A stretch of 64,000 nt of DNA. It comes from Rahnella bonaserana. Lineage in GTDB: Bacteria > Pseudomonadota > Gammaproteobacteria > Enterobacterales > Enterobacteriaceae. The position numbers and the translations under genes were made by a program. Under the pieces are notes generated by a model, which was not told the origin of the DNA, searched no databases, and saw only the letters and a program-made list of their open reading frames with translations. Within the stretch, counting starts at the first letter, position 1. Each line of letters begins with the position of its first letter. The DNA is taken from the NCBI RefSeq assembly GCF_019049675.1, contig NZ_JAFMOW010000060.1, positions 1 to 64,000 on the forward strand. Direction: 5' to 3'. This document shows positions 34,431-43,630 of the stretch, one piece after another.

Positions 34431-35560
34431 TATTGTGGAATCATTTCCTGTCCGAGGTGGAGATCCTTCATGTTGGATGTGGATCCTTTTCATGGTGAAT
34501 GTAGAGTCTTTTTCTGTGGATAATCTCTTTAGGGATCAAGTCATTATCTATGTGGAGGGATTTTCTGTGGATACTTTCCTCCTTTGTCATGTCACTACGC
34601 CCGGACGACCCAAAACTCGCTAACATACTGCCATAACTGCTTTTTCTTATACGTGGAGACTTTTCCTGATCCCCTTAGAAAGGAAGATATGTGGAAGAAT
34701 TTCCTGTGACAGCGTCACGTGGTGTCACAAATAGCGAAATGGGATCCCCGAAAGTCCGCAGGCAGGGCACAGCGCGGCCTGTTCAGGAGGCATAATGCGT
34801 TTATGTGGAGGTTTTTCCTGATCCCTGAAAGGTGATATGTGGAAACATTATCTGATCCCAAAAACAGGCATTTAGATCAGGCTCGTCATGATGGCATTAT
34901 AAATCAATGACTTATTTTTTAAGTGACATTGTCACATCACGATATGTGGAGATTTTTCCTGATCCCAGTCGCCGTTTTAACCTTCAAACATCAGGCTAAA
35001 AACCAGCAGCCAACGATAAGTGGAAAGATTTCCTGATCCCGTTACCCGTTATACGTGGAAAGATTTTCTGTGATCTGATCGCAGTAGTTATGTGGAGTGA
35101 TTTCCTGATCAGATGTCAGTCGTGCCGCTAATGTGGAGACATTTTCTGATCTCACCTGTGAGCATTATGTGGAAAGTTTTCCTGATCATCCCAGTAAAGA
35201 CAAGAAAGTGACGCGAAATGGAAATGAGAAGGGGATCACAGTGCGACGTCAGCTGAATAAACAGGCAATAACAGCTCTAATGTGGAAGAATTATCTGATC
35301 ATCAGCCGGCGAGAAGCAACTCTGCGGGCATCAGTAACGGGAAAGATCACCCTACGGATATGTGGAGTAATTTCCTGTAAAAAAGCTGTCGATCCAGCAT
35401 GTTAAAAAAAGGATCCCTGGTGGGCAGGAAATGCATATGTGGAGATTTTTCCTGATCGGATTTTTTTGATCCTTAGTTAACTTGATGATTTTGAATAAAT
35501 AAATAACCCTTGTTTTTACTTTACGGCAGCAATTTTTATGTGGAATAATTTACCTACTTT
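34431..35560 (+). other. Iteron-type replication origin (oriV)
   Basis: A field of about 16 direct repeats with consensus ATGTGGA-N4-6-TTTCCTGATCCC. Clear copies begin near 34435, 34549, 34650, 34688, 34802, 34836, 34943, 35018, 35051, 35089, 35131, 35166, 35280, 35358, 35436 and 35538. They all lie in the same direction upstream of rep, with irregular gaps. Most end in CTGATC, so each carries a Dam site. Rep_3-family initiators bind such iterons to open the origin and to handcuff copies for copy-number control. No protein-coding frame in this stretch is credible. Confidence 0.88.
34515..34523 (-). promoter_or_regulatory. DnaA box
   Basis: TGTGGATAA, the exact reverse complement of the consensus TTATCCACA, at the left edge of the iteron field. 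A near match (TGTGGATAC) follows at 34566. Confidence 0.7.
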
Positions 35561-35580
35561 CCACTTATGGATCCTGCTAC

Positions 35581-36567
35581 ATGGAACTGAATAAACTCAC
35601 AGTAGTTCAGGGGAACGATCTTCTTGAAGGCGCCTATAGCGTCACTCTGGATGAAATGCGCTTGCTTAACCTGGCGCTGGCTCAAATTGATAGCAGGAAA
35701 CCGCAACCGGATACGCTTTATCGACTTTTCCCTCAGGATTATCAGCGGATCTACGGGGTAAACCCGACAAGCAGCCACCGCCAGTTGCGCGAAGCAGCTG
35801 AAAGCCTGATGAAAAAGCCGGTGACCATCTACAAGCCTGATGTGAAAACCGGCAAAGTGCGTACCGTGCAGCTTTCCTGGTTTTCGCGTCTGGAATACGT
35901 CAGCAGTGACGATCACAGTGCAGTCGTACTGAGATTCGGGCAGGACGTTGCGCCATATCTGTATGAACTTAAAGAATCTTTTACCAAACTCAATTTCGCC
36001 AATATCGCGAAACTTGATACCCCGTTCTCCGTACGCTTGTATGGCTGGTTAATCAAAGCCAAGAACCTCTACGGGCGTCGCAGTGGCAAAGCCATTGAAG
36101 TGACACTGGATCTCAACTGGATGCGCGAGAAGGCCGGTTTAGCGGGCAAATACGAGGACTATCGTGACTTCCGCCAGAAGCTGCTTGAGCCAACGATCAA
36201 CCGGATCAATGCCAACACCGACATATCCGTTGTCTGGGAGCCGGTGAAGCAGGGGAGAACGGTGGTATCCATCAAGTTTGCCTATGTGGATGAATCCGCA
36301 CCTGAAGCCAGCAAACCGCTGCGTCCGCGTTTGCCACGCCGTCCGCGTGCCGTCGCCGGATCCGCGCTCGAAGGTGAGTGGGCTCGCCGTTGCATCAGCA
36401 TTTTCGAAGAGTATCTCGAAAAATTAAATGCTTATGATGTTGAAGAAAAGGCCACGCTGCCGGATCTTCGCAAGCTTTCAGGCTGGTACAAGATGATTGG
36501 CGAAAAGAACAAGCAAAAAGAGATCCTCTCAGAAGTCAGTTCCCGCAGCAAAAAAGCCGCTGCCTGA
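35581..36567 (+). CDS. repB: Plasmid replication initiator (Rep_3 / RepB family, RepFIB-like)
   Basis: 328 residues with the two winged-helix halves of Rep_3 initiators: N-terminal MELNKLTVVQGNDLLEGAYS followed by LDEMRLLNLALAQID, a middle LKESFTKLNFANIAKLDTPFSVRLYGWLIKA, and a second winged helix WMREKAGLAGKYEDYRDFRQK followed by LEPTINRINANTDISV. A basic Arg/Pro linker (RPRLPRRPRA) precedes a C-terminal helical tail. It binds the iterons upstream and probably the single inverted copy downstream. An iteron overlaps its promoter region (35538-35554), consistent with self-repression. It is followed by a strong terminator. This gene shows that the window belongs to an autonomous replicon. Confidence 0.92.
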   Translation: MELNKLTVVQGNDLLEGAYSVTLDEMRLLNLALAQIDSRKPQPDTLYRLFPQDYQRIYGVNPTSSHRQLREAAESLMKKPVTIYKPDVKTGKVRTVQLSWFSRLEYVSSDDHSAVVLRFGQDVAPYLYELKESFTKLNFANIAKLDTPFSVRLYGWLIKAKNLYGRRSGKAIEVTLDLNWMREKAGLAGKYEDYRDFRQKLLEPTINRINANTDISVVWEPVKQGRTVVSIKFAYVDESAPEASKPLRPRLPRRPRAVAGSALEGEWARRCISIFEEYLEKLNAYDVEEKATLPDLRKLSGWYKMIGEKNKQKEILSEVSSRSKKAAA

Positions 36568-36592
36568 TAAACCTCTAACGCTCCCAAATCTG

Positions 36593-36626
36593 AACGGCGT
36601 ATCCTTAAAAAGATACGCCGTTTTTA
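36593..36626 (+). terminator. Terminator of rep
   Basis: AACGGCGTATC pairs with GATACGCCGTT around CTTAAAAA, followed by TTTT. Confidence 0.92.
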
Positions 36627-36714
36627 TTTAATTCGTATCGGCTGTGTTTGCACATCTCCGCGAGGAAATTCCTTATATATTATGCCTTAGAAAGTTAGTA
36701 AGTGCTTACTGGGT

Positions 36715-36739
36715 GTGATCAGGAAATTATTCCACATTA
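36715..36739 (-). repeat. Inverted iteron downstream of rep
   Basis: Reading the minus strand gives TAATGTGGAATAATTTCCTG then ATCAC, matching the origin iterons. RepFIB-type replicons commonly carry iterons on both sides of rep. It also sits in the leader of the next operon, whose promoter Rep might therefore touch. Confidence 0.88.
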
Positions 36740-36880
36740 ACCGTTTTGGTGGCTAATTCACCGTACTGTTCTAAAAGCTATAAGCCATATTTTTTCGTTG
36801 TTAGACAAGGCTTAACGGCATCCTTACTCTTTGTCATGTTTTGTAAACCGTTTGCACACATTACAGATGAGGGATCTCTT

Positions 36881-38593
36881 TTGGCTACGTTATTACGTTC
36901 CGCTTTCGCGCCAGTCGTACAACGCGCGCGTCGCACTGCCTCTTTCAAAATCGCATTACTGGCCAGTGCCGTAATGTTGTCTTCTTTTGCTTTTGCTGAT
37001 GATGTCTTAAAAGAAGGCATTACACCGGCCACCGATGCCAGCCAGGTACCTGCTGCCGCGAAACTGCGCACTGATACAGTGATCGCCGGGATCTCCGAAC
37101 CTCAGGGTATTTTTAACCCTTACTTCTTCGTAAACGGCTGGGATGAAAACGTCACTAACGTGATTTTCGCCCGTCTGATTGACTGGGATAGCCAGGGCAA
37201 ACTGGTCCCTGGTCTGGCAGAAAACTGGACCGTCAGTCCTGATGGCAAGACCTACACCATCAAACTGCGCCATGACCTGAAGTTCAGCGATGGTTCTCCG
37301 CTGACGGCAGAAGACGTCGCGTTCACGCTGACCGTGTTGTACGACCCGAAATATGACGGCGACACCGATATCACGCTGGCGCACATTGCCGGCGGTGATG
37401 AATATAAGCAGGGCAAGGCGGACAGCATCAGTGGTCTGAAGGTGATCGACCCGCTGACCTTGCAGGTCACTACCACGCAACCGGGTGCCACCACGCTGCA
37501 AAAAATCGGCGGACCGGTACTTTCGAAAGCCTATTACGGCAAAGGCTACACGCGCGGTAATCTCGATTATCTGCGCACGCTGCATGGCAAACCGCTCGGT
37601 AACGGCCCGTATGTGTACGACAAATACATTCCGGGGCAGGAGATCCGTTTCCACGCCAACACCAATTATTATCGCGGCGTACCGCCGACTCCGCGCTTTA
37701 TCTATCGCGTGACCAATCCGTCGACCAACTTCCAGTTATTCCAGACGGGTGATACCGATTATGACGCGTTCACTTCGCGCCCGGACGATATCGAACAGCT
37801 GAAAATGCTCGGCTTTGCCAATATCAACCTTTATGGTTCCAGCGATTACAGCAAGATTGAGTTCAACGTCAGACGCCCTGCGTTGCAAGATGTGAAAGTC
37901 CGTCAGGCGCTGATTTACGGTCTTGATCGCCAGAAACTGATCGACGTGGTGTATCAGGGATATGGATCGGTGGCGATTGAGCCGATCGCGCCGATTTCCT
38001 GGGCGTATAACACTGAAGGCGTGAACCCGTATAAATTCGATCCGGCGCAGGCCAACAAATTGCTGGATGAAGCAGGATGGAAAGCGGGCAGTGACGGGAT
38101 CCGTGTGAAAGACGGTAAACGTCTTGAACTGACGTTACTGGTCAGCAAAAAAGTGCTGAACGACGCGCTGATCCCGATCGCGAAAGAGAACTATCAGAAA
38201 ATCGGCGTGCTGCTGAAACCACAGGTGGTGGATTTCAACGCACTGATGTCTCAGCGTAAGGCCGGGAATTACGATCTGGCGTCCTTCAGCACCAGCACGC
38301 TTAATGATCCGCATGATGGCGTCTGGGATTACTACAGCACAGAGTCCACTGAATCGGGCTACAACAATCCTGAAGTTGATAAGCTGATCAACGAAGGGAA
38401 TGCCACGCTGGATATCGAAAAGCGTAAACCGATTTATCATGAACTGTATAAAGTGCTGGCGAACGATCCGCCGGTGATCCTGCTCGGTAACCGTAAAATT
38501 CTCTCGGCCAGCAGCGCCCGTGTGACTGGTTTTAAACCGGATATCTACAACGGCCTGACCGGCAGTCTGCCGGACGTCAAAATCGTAAAATAA
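36881..38593 (+). CDS. Peptide-type ABC transporter binding protein (SBP family 5)
   Basis: About 570 residues. A signal peptide follows a basic start (RRTASFKIALLASAVMLSSFAFA), and the mature part is the large DppA/OppA-type fold: PGLAENWTVSPDGKTYTIKL, LRHDLKFSDGSPLTAEDVAF, GNGPYVYDKYIPGQEI, VRQALIYGLDRQKLIDVV. It captures a peptide, opine-like or other small substrate in the periplasm. The frame opens at 36746, but that region is leader DNA; GAGGG seven bases before the TTG at 36881 marks the likely start (MATLLRSAF). It heads the five-gene ABC operon. Its promoter lies just behind the rep gene and next to the inverted iteron. Confidence 0.83.
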   Translation: MATLLRSAFAPVVQRARRTASFKIALLASAVMLSSFAFADDVLKEGITPATDASQVPAAAKLRTDTVIAGISEPQGIFNPYFFVNGWDENVTNVIFARLIDWDSQGKLVPGLAENWTVSPDGKTYTIKLRHDLKFSDGSPLTAEDVAFTLTVLYDPKYDGDTDITLAHIAGGDEYKQGKADSISGLKVIDPLTLQVTTTQPGATTLQKIGGPVLSKAYYGKGYTRGNLDYLRTLHGKPLGNGPYVYDKYIPGQEIRFHANTNYYRGVPPTPRFIYRVTNPSTNFQLFQTGDTDYDAFTSRPDDIEQLKMLGFANINLYGSSDYSKIEFNVRRPALQDVKVRQALIYGLDRQKLIDVVYQGYGSVAIEPIAPISWAYNTEGVNPYKFDPAQANKLLDEAGWKAGSDGIRVKDGKRLELTLLVSKKVLNDALIPIAKENYQKIGVLLKPQVVDFNALMSQRKAGNYDLASFSTSTLNDPHDGVWDYYSTESTESGYNNPEVDKLINEGNATLDIEKRKPIYHELYKVLANDPPVILLGNRKILSASSARVTGFKPDIYNGLTGSLPDVKIVK

Positions 38594-38607
38594 TCAGAAA
38601 TAATGCG

Positions 38608-38629
38608 GCTGCCGGACTCTTCCGGCAGC
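38608..38629 (+). other. Intra-operon stem-loop
   Basis: GCTGCCGGA-CTCT-TCCGGCAGC, a perfect 9-bp stem with a 4-base loop between the binding-protein and first permease genes, without a T-run. Such stems protect the upstream mRNA and raise binding-protein levels. Confidence 0.7.
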
Positions 38630-38644
38630 TTCAATGAGAAAGTC

Positions 38645-39604
38645 ATGAGAAATTTCATTCTGCGTCGTTTACTTCAAACCATTCCGATGTTGTTCCTCGC
38701 TTCGCTGCTCATCTTCATGCTGTTTGCCAAAACGCCGGGCGATTTCATCGACGGGAATATCACCCTGACCGCGCAACGCGCTGCCGAGCTGAAAGCGTTG
38801 TATGGTCTGGATCAGCCGCTGCTTAGTCGTTATCTGCACTGGCTGGGAAATCTGTTGCGCGGCGATCTCGGCTTCTCGCTGCAATATCAGATCCCCGTCA
38901 GTCAGCTGCTGAATCAGTACATCTGGAACTCCTTTCTGCTCGCCACCATTGCGATGGTGTTGTACTGGGGGATTGCGCTGGCAGTGGGTATTGTCTCGGC
39001 GATGAAACCCTATTCTCTGTTTGATCACGTGGTGAGCATTGTGATTTTTGCCGCCATGTCCTTCCCGACCTTCTTCCTGTGCCTGCTGCTGATCAAATGG
39101 TTCGCCGTGGATTTGCACTGGCTGCCGGTGGGCGGAATGACCAATACCGGCAGTGACGCGACCGGTTGGGCTTGGGTAGCGCAGGTGGCCGCGCATCTGG
39201 TGTTGCCGGTGGTTGCGCTGGTGATGTTACAGGCGGGCAGCCTGACGCGTTATTTCCGCGCCAGCATGCTGGATGTGGTGCGTATGGATTTCATCCGTAC
39301 CGCGCGCGCCAAGGGGCTGCGCGAGTGCACGGTCATCCTGAAACATGCGCTTCGAAATGCGTTGCTGCCGATTATCACGCTGCTGGGTTTCGAGCTGCCG
39401 GGGCTGTTTTCCGGAGCGCTGATCACCGAAAAAGTCTTTAACTGGCCCGGAGCGGGGCACATTCACATTGATTCACTGGCTGCCCGTGATTACCCGGTTC
39501 TGATGGGCTTCACGTTGTTTCTGGCGGTGTTAACCATTCTTGGCAACCTGATTGCTGATGTGCTGTATGCGTGGGCTGATCCGCGTATTCGTGTGAGGTC
39601 GTGA
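38645..39604 (+). CDS. Peptide-type ABC transporter permease (DppB family)
   Basis: 319 residues, about six membrane spans, DppB-type: MRNFILRRLLQTIPMLFLAS at the start, GLDQPLLSRYLHWLGNLLRGDLGFS, and the coupling EAA-type loop RTARAKGLRECTVILKHALRNALLPII. It forms half of the inner-membrane channel. A frame extension to 38603 is possible, but it would run through the stem-loop; ATG 38645 gives the family start. Its stop overlaps the next ATG by one base (TGATG). Confidence 0.88.
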   Translation: MRNFILRRLLQTIPMLFLASLLIFMLFAKTPGDFIDGNITLTAQRAAELKALYGLDQPLLSRYLHWLGNLLRGDLGFSLQYQIPVSQLLNQYIWNSFLLATIAMVLYWGIALAVGIVSAMKPYSLFDHVVSIVIFAAMSFPTFFLCLLLIKWFAVDLHWLPVGGMTNTGSDATGWAWVAQVAAHLVLPVVALVMLQAGSLTRYFRASMLDVVRMDFIRTARAKGLRECTVILKHALRNALLPIITLLGFELPGLFSGALITEKVFNWPGAGHIHIDSLAARDYPVLMGFTLFLAVLTILGNLIADVLYAWADPRIRVRS

Positions 39605-40551
39605 TGTTTGGCTCTTTATTTTCTACCAATCGCCGGTTACGCGAAGCACAGATCCCCGCACTGTCACAGGTGACACCGTCACCCTGGTTACAGGCCTGGC
39701 GTGCTTTACGTCAGAACCGGTTGGCGATGTTTTGTCTTATTTTGCTCATGATAATGGCGGTCTGGTGCATAGTGGGCCCTTACTATTCGCCGTGGCGTGA
39801 TGATGCGACCGATGCGCTAATGATCAACAAAGCGCCCAATGCTGAGCACTGGCTGGGTACCGATTTTCTCGGGCGTGACGTGTATACGCGGCTGCTGCTG
39901 GCCGGTCGCATCTCGCTGATTATCGGGATGCTGACTATGTTGCTCTCCGTGACGCTCGGCTATCTGATGGGCGCTGTATCCGGCTATGTCGGCGGTATCA
40001 CCGACAAAATTATCATGCGCTTTGCCGATCTGGTGATGACCATTCCAAGTTTGCCGCTGTTGATCGTGATGGGCGCGATGCTGTCTGAACTGGATTTCTC
40101 GCCGGACTCCCGCGTGTACATGGTGATCGTTATGCTCAGTTTGCTGGAATGGCCGAAACTGGCGCGTCTGGTTCGCGGGCAGATCCTTTCACTGCGCGAA
40201 CGCGATTTTATGCTGGCGACTCAGGTTCTCGGATTGTCGTCGCGCCGTCGCCTGTTCGGTCACTTACTGCCCAATACCGTGCCGATCCTGGTGGTGATGG
40301 CAACGATGGCGGTGGCGAATGCCATTCTCAGTGAATCTGCGCTCAGCTATCTGGGATTAGGCGTAGTGCCGCCAACGCCGTCATGGGGAAATATGATGGA
40401 CGCCGCGAACAGCCTGATCGACTTTCAGCGCCGTCCCTGGTTATGGATGCCGCCGGGCGTGGCGATTTTTATTACGGTGATCGCGATTAATGTGCTGGGC
40501 GACGGCCTGCGCGATGCGCTGGATCCAAAGATGAAACGGAGCAAAAAATGA
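39604..40551 (+). CDS. Peptide-type ABC transporter permease (DppC family)
   Basis: 315 residues, about six spans, DppC-type: WRALRQNRLAMFCLILLMIM, HWLGTDFLGRDVYTRLLLAGRISL, the coupling loop RERDFMLATQVLGLSSRRRLFGHLLPN and ALSYLGLGVVPPTPSWGNMM. It pairs with the preceding permease. One-base overlap with the upstream stop and a 4-base overlap (ATGA) with the ATPase gene show a tightly coupled operon. Confidence 0.88.
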   Translation: MFGSLFSTNRRLREAQIPALSQVTPSPWLQAWRALRQNRLAMFCLILLMIMAVWCIVGPYYSPWRDDATDALMINKAPNAEHWLGTDFLGRDVYTRLLLAGRISLIIGMLTMLLSVTLGYLMGAVSGYVGGITDKIIMRFADLVMTIPSLPLLIVMGAMLSELDFSPDSRVYMVIVMLSLLEWPKLARLVRGQILSLRERDFMLATQVLGLSSRRRLFGHLLPNTVPILVVMATMAVANAILSESALSYLGLGVVPPTPSWGNMMDAANSLIDFQRRPWLWMPPGVAIFITVIAINVLGDGLRDALDPKMKRSKK

Positions 40552-41552
40552 CTGAACCCTTGATCCGTTTTAACCAGCTTTCGTTGTCCTTTGCCAGCGA
40601 TGAAGGACGCGTGCGCGCGGTGCAGGATGTCACCTTTGACATTCAGGCCGGGCAGACGGTCGGCGTGGTCGGTGAATCAGGCTGCGGAAAAAGCGTCACG
40701 GCGATGTCGCTGATGGGATTATTGCCGCCACAGGCCGCCCGCATTGACGGGGGCGAAATCCTGTTTCAGGGGCGTGATTTGCTGAAACTGCGTTCGTCAC
40801 AAATGTCGGATCTGCGCGGTAATCAGCTGGCGATGATCTTTCAGGAACCCATGACTGCGCTCAATCCGGTGCTGACCATTGGTGAACAGCTGGTTGAACC
40901 GCTGATCCGTCATCGCGGCGAGTCACCGAAATCGGCGTGGGCCCATGCAACGCAGATGATCACTGAAGTCGGACTGGCGCGCGCGGAAAGCCTGATGACC
41001 AGTTATCCGCATCAGCTTTCGGGCGGTATGTTGCAGCGCATCATGATTGCGATGGCGCTGAGTTGTAAGCCGCAGTTGCTGATTGCGGACGAACCCACTA
41101 CCGCGCTCGATGTCACCGTACAGGCGCAAATCCTGCGTTTGCTGCGCGATCAGGCGCAACAGAACCACATGGCGCTGATGCTGATCACCCACGATTTAGG
41201 CGTGATTGCCCAGATGGCGGACCACGTGGTTGTGATGTACGCCGGTAAAATTGTCGAGCAGGGCGCGACCGCCGATGTGCTGCGCAATCCGCTACATCCT
41301 TACACGCAGGGGCTGATTGCGTCCCGTCCCACCGCGGGTGAACGTCGTCGTCGGCTGTATTCCATTACCGGACAAGTACCGAGTCTGGCTGCATTGCCAC
41401 CTTACTGCGCGTTTACCGATCGCTGCTCGCGTGCCACCGAACGTTGCCGCGAAGGGATCCCGCCGCTGGAAGGAAAACACCGTCAGGCCGCCTGTTTCTA
41501 CAGCGGGTTAACGACGGCACAAGAGAAAAAAGACACGGAGCTGCAACCATGA
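40548..41552 (+). CDS. Peptide-type ABC transporter ATPase (DppD family)
   Basis: 334 residues: Walker [15 protein letters not shown]-loop [13 protein letters not shown], signature [15 protein letters not shown], Walker [16 protein letters not shown]-loop [10 protein letters not shown], and the C-terminal Cys-bearing oligopeptide-importer tail ([17 protein letters not shown]), which in this family binds an iron-sulphur cluster. It is one of two different ATPases on the cytoplasmic side. GGAG precedes the ATG, and the stop overlaps the next start. Confidence 0.9.
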   Translation: MTEPLIRFNQLSLSFASDEGRVRAVQDVTFDIQAGQTVGVVGESGCGKSVTAMSLMGLLPPQAARIDGGEILFQGRDLLKLRSSQMSDLRGNQLAMIFQEPMTALNPVLTIGEQLVEPLIRHRGESPKSAWAHATQMITEVGLARAESLMTSYPHQLSGGMLQRIMIAMALSCKPQLLIADEPTTALDVTVQAQILRLLRDQAQQNHMALMLITHDLGVIAQMADHVVVMYAGKIVEQGATADVLRNPLHPYTQGLIASRPTAGERRRRLYSITGQVPSLAALPPYCAFTDRCSRATERCREGIPPLEGKHRQAACFYSGLTTAQEKKDTELQP

Positions 41553-42514
41553 ACGCGGAATATCTGATTGAAGTCGACGGGCTGAAAAAGTATTTCCCGA
41601 TCCGCGATGGCGTATTCGGTCAGGAAACCGGCCAGCTGCGGGCGGTGGATGGCGTCAGTTTTAACATCCGCAAGGGCACGATTTTTGGTCTGGTCGGAGA
41701 ATCTGGCAGCGGCAAAACCACGGTAGGGCGCACACTGCTGGGGTTATATGACAAAACGGCCGGTAGCGTAAAATTTCGTGGCGAAGATCTTCATGCCCTC
41801 AGGCCTAAACAGCTGAAAGCGCTGCGTCCGAAAATCCAGCTGGTGTTTCAGGATCCCTACAGTTCGCTGAACCCGCGCATCCGCGTCGGTGACGCCATCG
41901 GTGAGGCGATGCTCGAACATCAGTTATGTTCGCGGGCAGAACTGCGTGAAAAGGTGCTGGACGTGATGAAAATCTGCGGGCTTTCGCCGTTGCATTACAA
42001 CCGTTTTCCGCATGAATTTTCGGGTGGTCAGCGCCAGCGTATCGGCATTGCCCGTGCGCTGATCCTGCAACCGGACTTTATCATTGCCGACGAACCTATT
42101 TCCGCGCTGGATGTGTCCATTCAGGCGCAGATCATCAATCTGTTCTCGGATTTACGTGACGATCACGGCGTGACGTTTCTGTTTATCTCGCATGATCTCG
42201 GCGTGGTCGAACATCTTTGTGATGACGTGGCGGTGATGTATCTCGGCCAGTTGGTGGAAACCGCCAGTCGGGATGTGCTGTTTGAGCGGCCTTTGCATCC
42301 GTACACGCAGGCGCTGCTGGCGGCGGTACCGACGCTGGATCCTGACAGTGAACCGGTGGCGATGGTCAGCGGGGAAATCCCGGATCCGTCAAAACCGCCC
42401 GCCGGTTGTCGTTTCCACACCCGCTGCCCTCATGCCATGGCACGTTGCCGGGAGGAAGTGCCTGTGTTGCGTGAAGTGGAAAACGGTCACCGCGTGGCCT
42501 GCCATCTTGTATAG
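41549..42514 (+). CDS. Peptide-type ABC transporter ATPase (DppF family)
   Basis: 321 residues: Walker [15 protein letters not shown]-loop [15 protein letters not shown], signature [15 protein letters not shown], Walker [15 protein letters not shown]-loop [12 protein letters not shown], and a Cys-bearing tail ([18 protein letters not shown]). It is the partner of the preceding ATPase. The frame opens earlier at 41444 but within the upstream gene; ATG 41549, overlapping the upstream stop as ATGA, is the natural start. It is the last gene of the operon and convergent with a LysR gene 34 bases away. Confidence 0.9.
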   Translation: MNAEYLIEVDGLKKYFPIRDGVFGQETGQLRAVDGVSFNIRKGTIFGLVGESGSGKTTVGRTLLGLYDKTAGSVKFRGEDLHALRPKQLKALRPKIQLVFQDPYSSLNPRIRVGDAIGEAMLEHQLCSRAELREKVLDVMKICGLSPLHYNRFPHEFSGGQRQRIGIARALILQPDFIIADEPISALDVSIQAQIINLFSDLRDDHGVTFLFISHDLGVVEHLCDDVAVMYLGQLVETASRDVLFERPLHPYTQALLAAVPTLDPDSEPVAMVSGEIPDPSKPPAGCRFHTRCPHAMARCREEVPVLREVENGHRVACHLV

Positions 42515-42548
42515 AGAAAATCGGGTGTAAATCTTCCCCCGCCGGTAT

Positions 42549-43472
42549 TCAGTCTTCGAGGATCCGGCGGGCTTCCATCTGCATTTTTTGCCCGACACTT
42601 TTGGTCACGTCGATCACTTTCTGCGTCGCCGGTGAAAGAAACGCTCCTTCCAGCCAGGTGATGCCCACACGGCGTTCCATCACTAACTGATCGTTATCGA
42701 TGCGGATCAGCCGCGAAAGAAATTCTTCTTCGACCAGAATGTTCTCGGACAAAAAGCTCAGTAATCCGCTTTTCGCGATCAGCCCCGGCACCGATGCCAG
42801 CGAGCTGATTTCCACCTTCACGTCCGGTGGCGAACAATGATTTTCATAGAACATTTTATCCAGCCACTGGCGCATGGAGACGGTTTTCGCCGGTAAAATC
42901 CAGCCATAACGGCTGAGTTCGCGCAGGCTGGCGGGTTTACCGGCTAACGGATGGTCGCGTGAGGCGGCAACGATCACCCGGTCGGCGGTCACCGGTAACT
43001 GCACCACCGGACTGTCGTAATTGACCAGCGGACCGATAATCACATCGATTGCATGACGCTCAAGCAGCGTAAAAAGCACGTCATTCATGCCGATCTGGAT
43101 TTCCAGTTTCATATTCGGCACCTGCGATTGCAGCATTTTGCAGATTTCAGGCAACAGGAATTGCGTTGCAGAACCGGAGACACCCACGCGAACGATACCG
43201 CCCGCGCCGCTGCTCAGTTCATTCATGATTTCCCCAAGCTCAAGATAGGAACTTTGCAGCGCTAAACCGCGCTGATAAAGCACCCGGCCCGCTTCGGTCA
43301 GTTCCAGTCCGCGTCCTGCCCGTTTGAACAGTTTGATGTTCAGTTCTTTCTCTAAACGGGTGATGGATTTCGAAAGTGCAGGCTGAGTTATATTTAAATT
43401 TTGTGACGCAAGTCTCAAATTCATCATCTCTGCGGCTGTCACAAAGTACTCTAAGTCTCTGTTATTTAACAT
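42549..43472 (-). CDS. LysR-family regulator
   Basis: 307 residues: helix-turn-helix at 1-60 (LNNRDLEYFVTAAEMMNLRLASQNLN, ITQPALSKSITRLEKELNIKLF) and the effector-binding domain (IVRVGVSGSATQFLLPEICKML, VIVAASRDHPLAG). AGGA seven bases before the ATG at 43472 is better than the upstream frame start at 43535. It is divergent from the FAH-family gene (158-base gap) and convergent with the ABC operon, so it most likely controls the FAH-family gene and perhaps the transporter, whose substrate might be processed by that enzyme. The effector is unknown. Confidence 0.85.
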   Translation of the reverse strand: MLNNRDLEYFVTAAEMMNLRLASQNLNITQPALSKSITRLEKELNIKLFKRAGRGLELTEAGRVLYQRGLALQSSYLELGEIMNELSSGAGGIVRVGVSGSATQFLLPEICKMLQSQVPNMKLEIQIGMNDVLFTLLERHAIDVIIGPLVNYDSPVVQLPVTADRVIVAASRDHPLAGKPASLRELSRYGWILPAKTVSMRQWLDKMFYENHCSPPDVKVEISSLASVPGLIAKSGLLSFLSENILVEEEFLSRLIRIDNDQLVMERRVGITWLEGAFLSPATQKVIDVTKSVGQKMQMEARRILED

Positions 43473-43630
43473 TGATTCCTGAAATTCATCGATTTGATAA
43501 TAAAATATAGTAGAAGGCATGAGAGGCAGGGTCAATAATCACGCCAACGTTGCGACGGGCAAGCCGTTTTCGCAACCCGAACGCCAGCAAATTTACCTGT
43601 TTTAAGTAAAATAAGAATCTAAGTGCATCT

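Noticed and set aside
34327-35405. Plus-strand frames inside the iteron field (34327-34623, 35133-35405)
   Set aside because: They run through origin repeats, lack family resemblance and good ribosome sites.
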